From assembly GCA_029257385.1 (NCBI GenBank), contig JARIBS010000129.1, positions 1-47,323 on the forward strand: DNA of 47,323 nucleotides, read 5' to 3'. The position numbers were made by a program, and so were the translations under genes. Shown here piece after piece: positions 27,467 through 36,529 of the stretch. Source of the DNA: Thiorhodococcus sp. GTDB taxonomy: Bacteria; Pseudomonadota; Gammaproteobacteria; Chromatiales; Chromatiaceae. Under the pieces are notes generated by a model that saw only the letters and a list, made by a program, of their open reading frames with translations, was not told the origin of the DNA and made no database searches. Numbering within the stretch: position 1 is the first letter of the stretch; each line of letters begins with the position of its first letter.

Positions 27467-28456
27467 CTACTGGAAGGCTTTGAGGACGCGCTGTGTCTCA
27501 TCCGCCGTGATCCGTGGTCCCAGCGATGTGACCAGCTTCGCCGAGGCCGCGGAGGCGAGATTTCCGGCCTGTGCAAAGCTCCAGCCCTGACTGAGTCCAT
27601 AGAGAAAAGCCCCGGCGAACATGTCGCCCGCACCGACGGTATCGACCGCCTTGACCACGACCGGATCAATCTCGATCAGAGACTGACCATCCCACACCAG
27701 CGCGCCCAGCGGACCACGGGTGATCGCGAAGCCCTTGCTGATGGTTTTGAGGTAGTCGGCTGCCTGAGTGAGGTCATCACTTCCGGCCATCCCCATGGCC
27801 TCGAATTCGTTGGCGAACAGCAGATCGACACCAGAGCCGATCATCTCCAGCAGGCCGCTTTTGAAGAACTTGACCATGTTGGGGTCGGATAATGAGACGG
27901 CGGTCTTCACGCCCGCCGTTTCGGCGACACGCTTGGCCTGGATCGCGGCGGCGCGAGCCGTGTCGGAGGTGACCAGATAGCCCTCGGTGTAGAACCACTC
28001 GGAATCGCGCAGTGCGTCCTCGACCAGTTCGTCGGTTGAAAGGTGGGTGCTGACGCCGAGAAACGTGCACATGCTGCGGTCGCTGTCTGGCGTGACTAGG
28101 ACCACACAGCGCCCGGTTTGGCCCTGGTCTTTAGCGGTGTGATGATTGGTGTCTACACCGCCGTCGATGAGGTCTTGCATGTAGAAACGCCCTAGCTCGT
28201 CATCGGCGACCTTGCAAGAGTAGTAGCCCTTTCCACCGAGCTGCCCGAAAGCGATGACGGAGTTGGCCGCCGAGCCGCCTGAGCCGCGCTGGTGGTGGTG
28301 GTCCCTGAGATGGTTCATGATGCTCGCCTGCTGGCGCTCGTCGACCAGCGTCATGACGCCCTTGTCGATGCCGAGGATGCCCAGATCCTCGATCTCCACC
28401 GCATACTCCATGTCGACTAAGGCATTGCCGATCGCGTAGATATGATATTTCGACAT
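27467..28456 (-). CDS. PfkB-family carbohydrate/nucleoside kinase (adenosine kinase-like)
   Basis: The 329-residue protein has the PfkB features: YAIGNALVDMEYAV at the N-terminus, GGSAANSVIAFGQLGG, and the C-terminal DTVGAGDMFAGAFLYGL motif with the catalytic Asp. The sequence type is often annotated adenosine kinase; a sugar substrate is possible. The ATG at 28456 has GGAG five bases upstream; the open frame continues upstream without such a site. It probably leads an operon with tsaB (45-bp gap) and glycerate kinase. Confidence 0.9.
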   Translation of the reverse strand: MSKYHIYAIGNALVDMEYAVEIEDLGILGIDKGVMTLVDERQQASIMNHLRDHHHQRGSGGSAANSVIAFGQLGGKGYYSCKVADDELGRFYMQDLIDGGVDTNHHTAKDQGQTGRCVVLVTPDSDRSMCTFLGVSTHLSTDELVEDALRDSEWFYTEGYLVTSDTARAAAIQAKRVAETAGVKTAVSLSDPNMVKFFKSGLLEMIGSGVDLLFANEFEAMGMAGSDDLTQAADYLKTISKGFAITRGPLGALVWDGQSLIEIDPVVVKAVDTVGAGDMFAGAFLYGLSQGWSFAQAGNLASAASAKLVTSLGPRITADETQRVLKAFQ

Positions 28457-28590
28457 ACTGGCTCCGTTGTTCGAAAATTGAGCCGCGGATTGTACAGGGC
28501 CTGAGGCTGTACGGTGCCGCGCATTTGAAGATGTCACGCGGCGAGAGCTGACGCCGCGCCAGACTGTAATTGAGAGCTTTTGAACCTGTT

Positions 28591-29046
28591 ATGACACGCA
28601 AACTCAACACACTGATGCTGATCGGACTCATCGGCACCCCTGTCGCCGGGGCGCAATTCGGCGTCGATTACAGTCGCGCCGTCTGGAGCGATGATCAGAA
28701 CAACTGGTGGACGCCGGTCGCCTCGGCACTACCGTTAGAAAAAACCGGCGGGAGCTTCCAGCTCTTGCTTGATGGCGAACCTTTGCAGAACCATCTGGCG
28801 CGCAGTTCGCTCACCGCGCTCGGCCCGGAGGGGCTGGCGTATATCGTGACGCCCGACCTGATCAAGGTGCGTCTAAACATGCGCGATGCGGTTCAGGTGC
28901 CGCGGCTGCATGCCGCCATCTACTCGGCCTTTGCCTTGGGCGTCTCTTTGACCTGTCTGATCGTCGGTCTGGTGCGATTCTTTCGCCAGGAGCCGCCCCC
29001 GCGACGCATGAGCAATGCACGCATGCGAGCACCGATCCGTCGTTGA
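28591..29046 (+). CDS. Small exported, membrane-anchored protein of unknown function
   Basis: The 151-residue protein begins MTRKLNTLMLIGLIGTPVAGA, a signal-peptide-like stretch. A ~75-residue region follows (NNWWTPVASALPLEK, GLAYIVTPDLIKVRL). A membrane helix (HAAIYSAFALGVSLTCLIVGLVRF) and a short basic tail end the protein. Likely topology is periplasmic domain with C-terminal anchor. I do not recognise a family. Start is uncertain: a TTG at 28570 is in frame. It is divergent from the PfkB kinase and convergent with cydC. Confidence 0.6.
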   Translation: MTRKLNTLMLIGLIGTPVAGAQFGVDYSRAVWSDDQNNWWTPVASALPLEKTGGSFQLLLDGEPLQNHLARSSLTALGPEGLAYIVTPDLIKVRLNMRDAVQVPRLHAAIYSAFALGVSLTCLIVGLVRFFRQEPPPRRMSNARMRAPIRR

Positions 29047-29062
29047 GCGTTTGCGCGACCCG

Positions 29063-30799
29063 TTAAGTGGCGGTGACCTCGGGCCCAACGGTGAGTAAGG
29101 CCGCCTGCATCGCCCCTGGCACCACCGAGACATCGCCGCGCGCCAACTCGCGACCCTGATCAAGCACCAACACCTGATCGACCCAGTCCAGCCCCGCCGG
29201 ACGGTGAGTGATCAGCAGCACGGTGCGTCCCACCATTAGCTCATCGAGCGCCCGCATGAGATCGCGCTCGGTGGCCGCGTCCAGCCCCTCGGTCGGCTCG
29301 TCGAGCAGTAGGATCGGCGCGTCTTTGAGCAGCGCGCGGGCCACGGCGATGCGCCGAGCCTGACCGCCCGAGAGCCGCACGCCGGTCTCGCCGACCCAAG
29401 TGTCGTAGCCTTCCGGCAGCTCGGCGATGAAGTCGTGGATCTGGGCCACCCGGCAGGCCGCCTCGATAGCGCTTTGAGACGCCTCGGGATTGGCAATTAG
29501 CAGATTCTCGCGGATGCTGGTGTCGAACAGATGGGTATGCTGGCTGACCACTGCGATATGACGGCGCAAATCCTCACCATGAAACGCCAGGATGTCGTGT
29601 CCGCCGATGCGAATCGCTCCCGAGTCTGGCGCCCAAAAGCGTAACAGCAGGTTAAACAGCGTACTCTTTCCAGAACCGGTCGCGCCGATCACGGCGGTTC
29701 GCGAACCCTCCGCAACCCGTAGCCGGATATCGCACAGGGCCGGACGGGGCGCATCGGGATAGCTGAAGTTTACATCCGCGAATTCGAGATCGAATCGCGA
29801 CGGACGTGGCGAGGCACCGCTCGGGCGTGCGACGGCTGGTTCGGTATCGACGATGCTAAACAGCCGCCGTGCGGAGGCCAGGGTGCGACCCAACAGCTGA
29901 AATGCCTGTGGCAACGAGGCCACGGCCTCGAAACTGGCAAGCGTGAAGAGCGCGAGCATGGCCAGTTGCGGCGGCATGATCAGACCATTCTGGACCATGG
30001 GGATAGCCAGCCAGAGCAGCACCCAGAGGCTCAGGCTGGCGCAGAGTCCGACCGCGGCCTGGGTCAGGCCGTGATCGCTGCTCAGACGCGCCTGGTCGGC
30101 GACCAAACGGCGGCTGAGACCATCGATGTGTTGGGCCTGCCGCTCGGTTGCACCAAACAGGGTCAGTTCGGCCATGCCCTGGATGCCGTCGATCACGGCG
30201 GTGCGCAGCGCGCCCTCATCCTCGGCGATGTGCTGGCCGGGCATCCGCCCTCTGGCTTGCGCCCAGATGGGTACGGCAACACCCGCGATCAGCAGGAAGC
30301 TCAGGCCCGAGAGCGCCAGCAGTGGATGATAAAACAGCAGAAAGAGTGTGAACGCCAGTATGCTCACACCGGCGACCACCATCGGCACCAGCACCCGCAC
30401 ATAGAGGTTGTCCAGGGCGTCGATATCGGCGCGAATGCGGCTCAGAAGATCGCCGCTGTGATATTGCTGCAAACGCGCCGGCGCCAGCGGCTCCAGATGT
30501 TGGTAGAACCAGACGCGCAGACTGGCGATCAACCGGAAGGTCGCCTCGTGGTTGATCAGCCGCTCGCCGTAGCGCCCTAATGTACGGGTGATGGCGCTGG
30601 CGCGAATGATGGCCGCGGGCGTGAAATAGTTTATGGCGACGCCGGCGATTCCGGCGCTCGCCATAGCGGTCAGGAACCAGCCCGCCGCCGCCATCAGAGT
30701 GACGTTGGCGATCAGGGTGACGATCGCGGCAGCCGTGCCCAGCAGCATCCAGCTCCAGTAGGGTCGGAACAGTTTCCAGAGGCGTATCAGTTCCGTCAT
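29063..30799 (-). CDS. cydC: Thiol reductant ABC exporter subunit CydC
   Basis: CydC pairs with CydD to export glutathione and cysteine to the periplasm, which is needed for assembly of cytochrome bd and c-type cytochromes. The 578-residue protein has six N-terminal membrane helices and an ATPase domain with Walker A GATGSGKST, signature LSGGQARRIAVARALL and Walker B ILLLDEPTEGLD. The ATG overlaps the cydD stop by four bases, so the subunits are translationally coupled. No cydAB genes are in the window. Confidence 0.95.
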   Translation of the reverse strand: MTELIRLWKLFRPYWSWMLLGTAAAIVTLIANVTLMAAAGWFLTAMASAGIAGVAINYFTPAAIIRASAITRTLGRYGERLINHEATFRLIASLRVWFYQHLEPLAPARLQQYHSGDLLSRIRADIDALDNLYVRVLVPMVVAGVSILAFTLFLLFYHPLLALSGLSFLLIAGVAVPIWAQARGRMPGQHIAEDEGALRTAVIDGIQGMAELTLFGATERQAQHIDGLSRRLVADQARLSSDHGLTQAAVGLCASLSLWVLLWLAIPMVQNGLIMPPQLAMLALFTLASFEAVASLPQAFQLLGRTLASARRLFSIVDTEPAVARPSGASPRPSRFDLEFADVNFSYPDAPRPALCDIRLRVAEGSRTAVIGATGSGKSTLFNLLLRFWAPDSGAIRIGGHDILAFHGEDLRRHIAVVSQHTHLFDTSIRENLLIANPEASQSAIEAACRVAQIHDFIAELPEGYDTWVGETGVRLSGGQARRIAVARALLKDAPILLLDEPTEGLDAATERDLMRALDELMVGRTVLLITHRPAGLDWVDQVLVLDQGRELARGDVSVVPGAMQAALLTVGPEVTAT

Positions 30800-32595
30800 C
30801 CCTCATCACTCCCGCGCGCGTTGGCCGCGTGCGAATCTGGCAACACGCCATGGGCGGCGATCATTCTAGCGTAGAGTCCACCGGCTGCGGCCAGCTCGGC
30901 ATGCGCGCCCTGCTCGGCGATGTCGCCTCGATCGAGCACCAGGATACGGTCGGCGCGCTGTACGGTGGCCAACCGGTGAGCCACGACGAGTAGGGTCCGG
31001 TTGCGGGCGAGATCGTCGATCCCTTCCTGAACCAGGCGCTCGCTCCTGGGGTCGAGATTGGCGGTCGCCTCATCGAGCACGACCAGGGGCGCATCGCGCA
31101 GAAAGGCGCGCGCCAGTGCGATGCGCTGGATCTGGCCGCCCGAGAGCCCCGCGCCGCGCTCGCCGATCAGGTTCTCGTAGCCGGCGGGCAGGGCCTCGAT
31201 AAAGTCATCGGCGCGCGCTCGGCGAGCGGCTTCCCGCACCGCATCCATATCTGCATCGGGGCGCCCGAGCTTGATGTTGTCGGCGATGCTGCCTTGAAAG
31301 AGTCGTGGCTGCTGCGGGACCCAGGCCAGATGCCTGCGCCAGTCCTCCAGGTCTATGTCCGCGAGATCCTGATCGCCGACCAGAATGCGTCCCTCGGTCG
31401 GGACCAGAAACCCGAGCAGCAGGCTCATCACCGTGGTCTTTCCAGCGCCGCTCGTGCCGACCAGCGCGATCCGCTGACCGGGCGGGATCTCGAAACTGAT
31501 CCCCTTGAGCGCCTCGCGGCCTTCCTCGTAGCGAAAATGCACCGCATCGAAACGCACGCCAAGCGGGCGCGACGCGGCTAAAGGCTGAGTGCCCGGACTA
31601 GATCGCGCGGGCGGTGTCTCCAAAACTTCGATCAGTTGTTCGGCGGCGGCCACGGCGCCCATCCGGGCATGATACTGGGTGCCGAGATTGCGCAGTGGGG
31701 CGTAGAACTCGGGCGCGAGCATCAGCACGAACAGACCCTGCAGATAGCTGATATCCGGCACGCTCAGCCAAGCCGGGAACGGGAGCACCAGACCATAGAG
31801 TCGAAAGCCGATGAAGACCGCGACCAGGGCGATTCCGATACTGGCGAAAAACTCAAGCACCGCCGAAGACAGAAAGGCGACGCGCAGCACCTGCATGGTG
31901 CTGACGCGATAATCGTCGGAAACGCGGGCGATCACCGCGACCTCACGGCGGCTGGCACCGAACAGCTTGAGCGTCGTGAGACCCTGGATCACATCCAGGA
32001 AATGCGCGCTCATGCGCGCCAGTTGTTTCCACTGGAGCTGATTGCGGGCCTGCGCTCCGGAGCCGATCAGGATCATAAACAGCGGAATCATGGGCGCCGT
32101 TACCAGCAGCACCAGACCGGCGAGCCAGTCGAGCGGAAAGACCGCAGTCAGGATGGCCAATGGAAGGATCATGACCAGGGCCATGGCCGGCACGAAGCGC
32201 GCGTAGTAGCCCTCAAGGTCATCGATGCCTTTGGTCAGTGTCTCGACCAGGGCGCCGCTGCGCTGGTTGGCGAGATACGCAGGGCCGAGCGTCTGCAGAT
32301 GACGGTAGAGCTGGTCGCGCAGCGTGATTCGGACACTGGCGGCGGCCTCGAAGGCCGCGCGCTCGGCGCGCCAAACGGTCAGTGCTCTGAGTGCGAACAG
32401 ACCCAGCAGGCCCCAGAACCAGGGATAGAGCGTCGCGAGGTCGGCGTCTGCGAAGATGGCCGCATTGAGTATGACCGCCAGGAACCAGGCTTGGATCACG
32501 GCCAAGACCCCGCTGGCGGTATTGAGCCAAACGGCGAGTGTGAGCGCCCCGCCGGCGAGGGGGCGCTGTGACTTGAGCCAGGCGTTGACTGACAT
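30796..32595 (-). CDS. cydD: Thiol reductant ABC exporter subunit CydD
   Basis: The half-transporter has six membrane helices and an ATPase domain with Walker A GTSGAGKTT, signature LSGGQIQRIALARAF and Walker B LVVLDEATANLD. The start at 32595 (MSVNAWLK, 599 residues) is chosen because GGAACGA lies eight bases upstream; an ATG at 32628 would add 11 residues. It overlaps cydC by four bases. The gene order cydD-cydC matches that of other proteobacteria. Confidence 0.95.
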   Translation of the reverse strand: MSVNAWLKSQRPLAGGALTLAVWLNTASGVLAVIQAWFLAVILNAAIFADADLATLYPWFWGLLGLFALRALTVWRAERAAFEAAASVRITLRDQLYRHLQTLGPAYLANQRSGALVETLTKGIDDLEGYYARFVPAMALVMILPLAILTAVFPLDWLAGLVLLVTAPMIPLFMILIGSGAQARNQLQWKQLARMSAHFLDVIQGLTTLKLFGASRREVAVIARVSDDYRVSTMQVLRVAFLSSAVLEFFASIGIALVAVFIGFRLYGLVLPFPAWLSVPDISYLQGLFVLMLAPEFYAPLRNLGTQYHARMGAVAAAEQLIEVLETPPARSSPGTQPLAASRPLGVRFDAVHFRYEEGREALKGISFEIPPGQRIALVGTSGAGKTTVMSLLLGFLVPTEGRILVGDQDLADIDLEDWRRHLAWVPQQPRLFQGSIADNIKLGRPDADMDAVREAARRARADDFIEALPAGYENLIGERGAGLSGGQIQRIALARAFLRDAPLVVLDEATANLDPRSERLVQEGIDDLARNRTLLVVAHRLATVQRADRILVLDRGDIAEQGAHAELAAAGGLYARMIAAHGVLPDSHAANARGSDEG

Positions 32596-32705
32596 GAGCG
32601 ATCGTTCCGGGATGGACTCGCGTGACATTGGAGCCGAGAGGATACGGAACCAATGCCCTACTGGGCAATGCGGATTCTTGCCGGGCCCCGGCTTATGGTC
32701 TGTTT

Positions 32706-34148
32706 CTAGCCTCTGAATCTGCCCGCCTGTCGCTCGACGCCATGCTTGGCCATCAAGCGATAGAGCGTCATCCGCGAGACCCCAAGCTCCTGCGCGGTGC
32801 GGGTGACATTGCTGGCGTTGCGCTCCAGGGCGTACTCAAGGTTGCGCTTCTCGGAGCGCGCTCGCGCGCTTCTGAGCGTTCCGATCACGCGACCGCCGCC
32901 GGGGTAGACATTGTCGTGCTTTTCGGCTGGCTCCTGTGGCATCTCGCAACGCACAGCACCGATATCGTCGCGCGGTATTTTAAGGTCGCTGGGGCGAATC
33001 GTCAGCCCCTCGCAATTGATCGCGGCCTGGAAAACGGCGCTGCGCAACTCCCGAACGTTGCCGGGCCAGGCGTAGTGGCGCATCACAGCCAACGCTTCGG
33101 CGCTGATCCTGAGGCCACGCATGCCGGCGTCGATCGTCGCCTCGCCGAGGAAATAGTTCGCCAGCAATACGATGTCGTCACCGCGCTCGCTTAATCTAGG
33201 TATCTGGATAGTTAGGAAGGCGAGTCGATAATAGAGGTCGGCGCGGAAGGTCTTGTCCTGGATGGCACGTGCAAGGTCGACATTGGTCGAGGCCACCACC
33301 CGCACATCGACATGCTTGCCGCGCACACTGCCGATTGGGGTCACGATTTTGTCTTCGAGAAATCTCAGCAGTGTTGCCTGGGACTCCATCGGCATGTCGC
33401 CGATCTCGTCTAAGAACAGGGTTCCGCCGGCCGCGCTCTGGATGTAGCCGCTTCTGCTAGCGTTTGCGCTGGTGAAGGCGCCCTTTTCGTGGCCAAACAG
33501 TTCCGATTGCAGCAGCGAGGGCGAGAGCGCCGCGCAGTTGATCGCGACATAGGGGTCTTGCGAGCGGGAGGAATGATCGTGGACGGCCCGTGCGGCGAGT
33601 TCTTTGCCCGAACCTGTCGGTCCCGTGATCAGCACTGGAACATCGGATTCGCCGGCGCGTTGCAACATCCGGTACAGCGAATGCATGACCGGACTCTCGC
33701 CGATCAACCCAAACTGATTGGGTGCATTCACCTCACGCTTGGAGGCGAGTTCCTGCTCCAGGCGCGCCATGCCATAGGCGCGACCGAGCACGGTCACCAG
33801 ACGCTCAATGCACAGCGGTAGAACGTGGAAATCGTACAGATGCTCCGCGACGAACTGCTTCGTGGCTTCCTGGCTCAACTGCTCCTGCGTGATCGCTGCA
33901 ATCCACTTAATTTGTGTAAGCGCGATCACCTGCTGTTTCAAATAGGCATCGCACCCAGGAGTGCGGTGTTCGGGAAAGACGACGATACCGACCAGTGGAC
34001 CCTTTTCCTGCGTAAATAGCGCTTGGGCCGTCTTCAGATTTTTGGCGTACACGATCGACCATCGTCTTTGGCTCAGTGCTTTGATCGTGTCTTCTTGAAG
34101 ATCGTGCTCGGAAAGGACAAACAACTTACGCATATCAGGCATATCCAT
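32706..34148 (-). CDS. Sigma-54-dependent Fis-family activator, VpsR-like
   Basis: Residues ~1-125 look like a receiver fold that has lost its function: MRKLFVLSEHDLQED and VVFPEHRTPG have no phospho-acceptor Asp, as in VpsR-type regulators that answer to c-di-GMP rather than phosphorylation. The AAA+ domain (~145-380) has Walker A GPTGSGKE, Walker B GGTLFLDEIGD and FRADLYYRLAFL. The sigma-54 contact loop reads GAFTSA instead of GAFTGA. A Fis-type DNA-binding helix-turn-helix ends the protein (NASNVTRTAQELGVSRMTLY). Three nearby ATG codons (34148, 34142, 34133) could be the start. A c-di-GMP link is inferred from the family. Confidence 0.88.
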   Translation of the reverse strand: MDMPDMRKLFVLSEHDLQEDTIKALSQRRWSIVYAKNLKTAQALFTQEKGPLVGIVVFPEHRTPGCDAYLKQQVIALTQIKWIAAITQEQLSQEATKQFVAEHLYDFHVLPLCIERLVTVLGRAYGMARLEQELASKREVNAPNQFGLIGESPVMHSLYRMLQRAGESDVPVLITGPTGSGKELAARAVHDHSSRSQDPYVAINCAALSPSLLQSELFGHEKGAFTSANASRSGYIQSAAGGTLFLDEIGDMPMESQATLLRFLEDKIVTPIGSVRGKHVDVRVVASTNVDLARAIQDKTFRADLYYRLAFLTIQIPRLSERGDDIVLLANYFLGEATIDAGMRGLRISAEALAVMRHYAWPGNVRELRSAVFQAAINCEGLTIRPSDLKIPRDDIGAVRCEMPQEPAEKHDNVYPGGGRVIGTLRSARARSEKRNLEYALERNASNVTRTAQELGVSRMTLYRLMAKHGVERQAGRFRG

Positions 34149-34527
34149 ACAGTGACCGCGTCGATGGCAAAATAAGGCTACAACTGATCATCGGGCGCGA
34201 CTCCAGTGAGGCGGATCTCAACCAACAAGTATCACTCATTGATGCGCTCTCTAATATCTTTTCAAGGATAACAAATTCGCGCCTCGAACCGTCGCGCATA
34301 AATGCGATTTTCCAGTGTTTTTTGATCAACTTGTGAACTCTGTTGCAGCGTATACTGTTACCGATCAATGCTGCGCCAAGCGCGATGTGGGCATCTGTTG
34401 TGCATGCGTTTCCAACGATAAAGCAATCGATGCCGCTTCCATTTCTTGTCGTTTTCTGTATATTTGGCCGTTTCCCTGCGGGAAATCCCGCAACGCCTAA
34501 TTCTTAAGTTTTGAGCCAGGACAGCAC
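34149..34527. other. Divergent intergenic region upstream of rpsP
   Basis: The 379-bp stretch is AT-richer than its neighbours and carries the promoters of the activator gene (left) and the rpsP operon (right). TATACT at 34351 could be a -10 element, but no -35 at a normal distance is seen. A small hairpin GCGGG-AAAT-CCCGC lies at 34478-34491, 36 nt before the rpsP start, and might be part of the leader. No gene is supported here. Confidence 0.5.
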
Positions 34528-34794
34528 ATGGTCACGATTCGTTTGTCTCGCGGTGGTTCGAAGAAGAGCCCTTTCTATAAGATCGTCGTCGCCGATATCC
34601 GCGCCAAGCGTGATAGCGGCTACATTGAGCGCCTCGGTTTCTACAATCCAAGTGCTAAGGGTGGCGAGGTTCCGTTGCGCATCGACGCTGAACGCGCCAA
34701 CTACTGGATCGGCCAGGGCGCTCAGCCCACTGATCGCGCTAAACAACTGCTCAAGCAGGCGGCTCGCGAGGCGGCGGCACTCACAGCCGCTTAG
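34528..34794 (+). CDS. rpsP: 30S ribosomal protein S16
   Basis: The 88-residue protein begins [20 protein letters not shown], the universal S16 start, and carries [23 protein letters not shown] lies seven bases before the ATG. It opens the conserved operon rpsP-rimM-trmD-rplS; ffh, its common upstream neighbour, is not adjacent. Confidence 0.98.
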   Translation: MVTIRLSRGGSKKSPFYKIVVADIRAKRDSGYIERLGFYNPSAKGGEVPLRIDAERANYWIGQGAQPTDRAKQLLKQAAREAAALTAA

Positions 34795-34812
34795 TCGCCG
34801 GCGCTGCGTGCC

Positions 34813-35313
34813 GTGGTCAAGCGTTCGCGGGTCGTTCTAGGCCATATTTCGGGTTTCTACGGCGTCAAGGGCTGGGTCAAGGTGTTCTCGGAAACCGACC
34901 CGCGCGCTGGCATCCTAAAATACAGCCCCTGGCTGTTGGGTCCAGACGCCAAGCCCTGCCGCATCGCCGAGGGTCGGCAACACGGTAAGGGTGTGATCGT
35001 CAGGCTGGAGGGTTGCGAGGATCGCGAGCAGGCCGCGCACTTCATCGGGCAGGAGATCGCAATCGATGCCGGACAGTTGCCGCCCGCACAGGCCGATGAA
35101 CCCTACTGGATCGACCTGGAAGGGCTCGCAGTCGTCACCACTGATGGCGTGGATCTCGGTCGCGTCAGCCATGTGTTTGCGACCGGAGCCAACGACGTAC
35201 TCGTGGTCGAGGGTGAGCGCGAGAGGCTGATCCCTTTTGTCTGGAAAGATGTCGTCAAAGACGTCGATCTCGAGCAGGGGCGCATTCAAGTCGACTGGGA
35301 TCCCACGTTCTAG
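34813..35313 (+). CDS. rimM: 16S rRNA processing protein RimM
   Basis: RimM helps maturation of the 30S head and binds S19. The N-terminal domain reads VVLGHISGFYGVKGWVKVFS and the C-terminal PRC-barrel contains EPYWIDLEGL, VLVVEGERERLIPFV and DLEQGRIQVDW. It starts with GTG, 18 bases after rpsP, and has 166 residues, the normal length. Confidence 0.97.
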   Translation: MVKRSRVVLGHISGFYGVKGWVKVFSETDPRAGILKYSPWLLGPDAKPCRIAEGRQHGKGVIVRLEGCEDREQAAHFIGQEIAIDAGQLPPAQADEPYWIDLEGLAVVTTDGVDLGRVSHVFATGANDVLVVEGERERLIPFVWKDVVKDVDLEQGRIQVDWDPTF

Positions 35314-35370
35314 CGCTCGCGATCAGGGCGCTCGATGGTCGTCGGACAGCGTCAGCTTCAGGGTCGAGTC

Positions 35371-36120
35371 ATGCGCTTTGATGTCATTACGCTCTTTCCA
35401 GACGTGTTTCGCGTCCTGTTAGGTCAGGGTGTGACCGGGCGCGCAATGACTAGCGGCCTGGCGCAACTACACCTCTGGAACCCGCGTGATTTCACCCATG
35501 ACGTTCATCGCACGGTAGATGATCGCCCTTACGGCGGTGGTCCGGGCATGCTGATGAAGGTCGAGCCGCTGCGCGATGCAATCCTGGCCGCGCGCGCCGC
35601 TGCCCCAACGAGCCGGGTTGCTTATCTGTCGCCCCAGGGGCGGCTGCTCGATCAGGCCGCGATGCTTGAGATCGCCGCGCAGTCGGGATGGATTCTGCTC
35701 GCGGGTCGTTACGAGGGCGTCGATGAGCGGCTGCTGCAAGCGCATGTCGAGGAGGAATGGTCGATCGGCGACTACGTACTCAGCGGCGGCGAGCTGCCCG
35801 CGATGGTCGTGATGGACGCCGTGATTCGTCTGCTGCCTGGTGCGCTCGGACATGCCGACTCGGCGCGGCAAGATTCTCATATGGACGGTCTGTTGGATTG
35901 TCCGCATTATACCCGCCCGGAGCGCATTGACGGCCGCTCGGTTCCGGCGGTGCTGACTGGCGGCAACCATGCCGCCATCGAACGTTGGCGGTTGCGACAG
36001 GCGCTCGGGCGAACCTGGCTGCGCCGACCAGACCTACTGAGGCGCCGCGGCCTGAACGAGGCCGAGCAGGCGCTACTCGATGAATTCGTAATGGCCCATC
36101 GCGAGGGTGGCGCCGGGTGA
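35371..36120 (+). CDS. trmD: tRNA (guanine-N1-)-methyltransferase TrmD
   Basis: TrmD makes m1G37 in tRNAs and prevents +1 frameshifting. [13 protein letters not shown] is the usual N-terminus, and the trefoil-knot SAM site shows [25 protein letters not shown] and [16 protein letters not shown]. The ATG at 35371 has AGGG eight bases upstream; the frame is open further back to 35335 but that extension is unlike TrmD. Mature length is 249 residues. Confidence 0.97.
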   Translation: MRFDVITLFPDVFRVLLGQGVTGRAMTSGLAQLHLWNPRDFTHDVHRTVDDRPYGGGPGMLMKVEPLRDAILAARAAAPTSRVAYLSPQGRLLDQAAMLEIAAQSGWILLAGRYEGVDERLLQAHVEEEWSIGDYVLSGGELPAMVVMDAVIRLLPGALGHADSARQDSHMDGLLDCPHYTRPERIDGRSVPAVLTGGNHAAIERWRLRQALGRTWLRRPDLLRRRGLNEAEQALLDEFVMAHREGGAG

Positions 36121-36142
36121 GAACAGGAGCCTTAAGGAAACT

Positions 36143-36487
<345 letters not shown>

Positions 36488-36529
36488 CCGATTCGCGGTC
36501 GCTCCCTCGGGTCGGCCGCGCACGCGCCC

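Noticed and set aside
31636-32571. A 311-codon open frame on the plus strand
   Set aside because: Antisense to cydD; low-complexity Gln/Glu/Arg-rich translation without recognisable domains.
34331-34356. Sigma-70 promoter TTGTGA...TATACT for rpsP
   Set aside because: The spacer is only 14 bp, too short for a normal promoter, so it is mentioned only as a possible -10 element.
34135-34368. 77-codon minus-strand frame upstream of the sigma-54 activator
   Set aside because: It overlaps the activator start region in another frame and has no protein-like features; more likely promoter and leader DNA.
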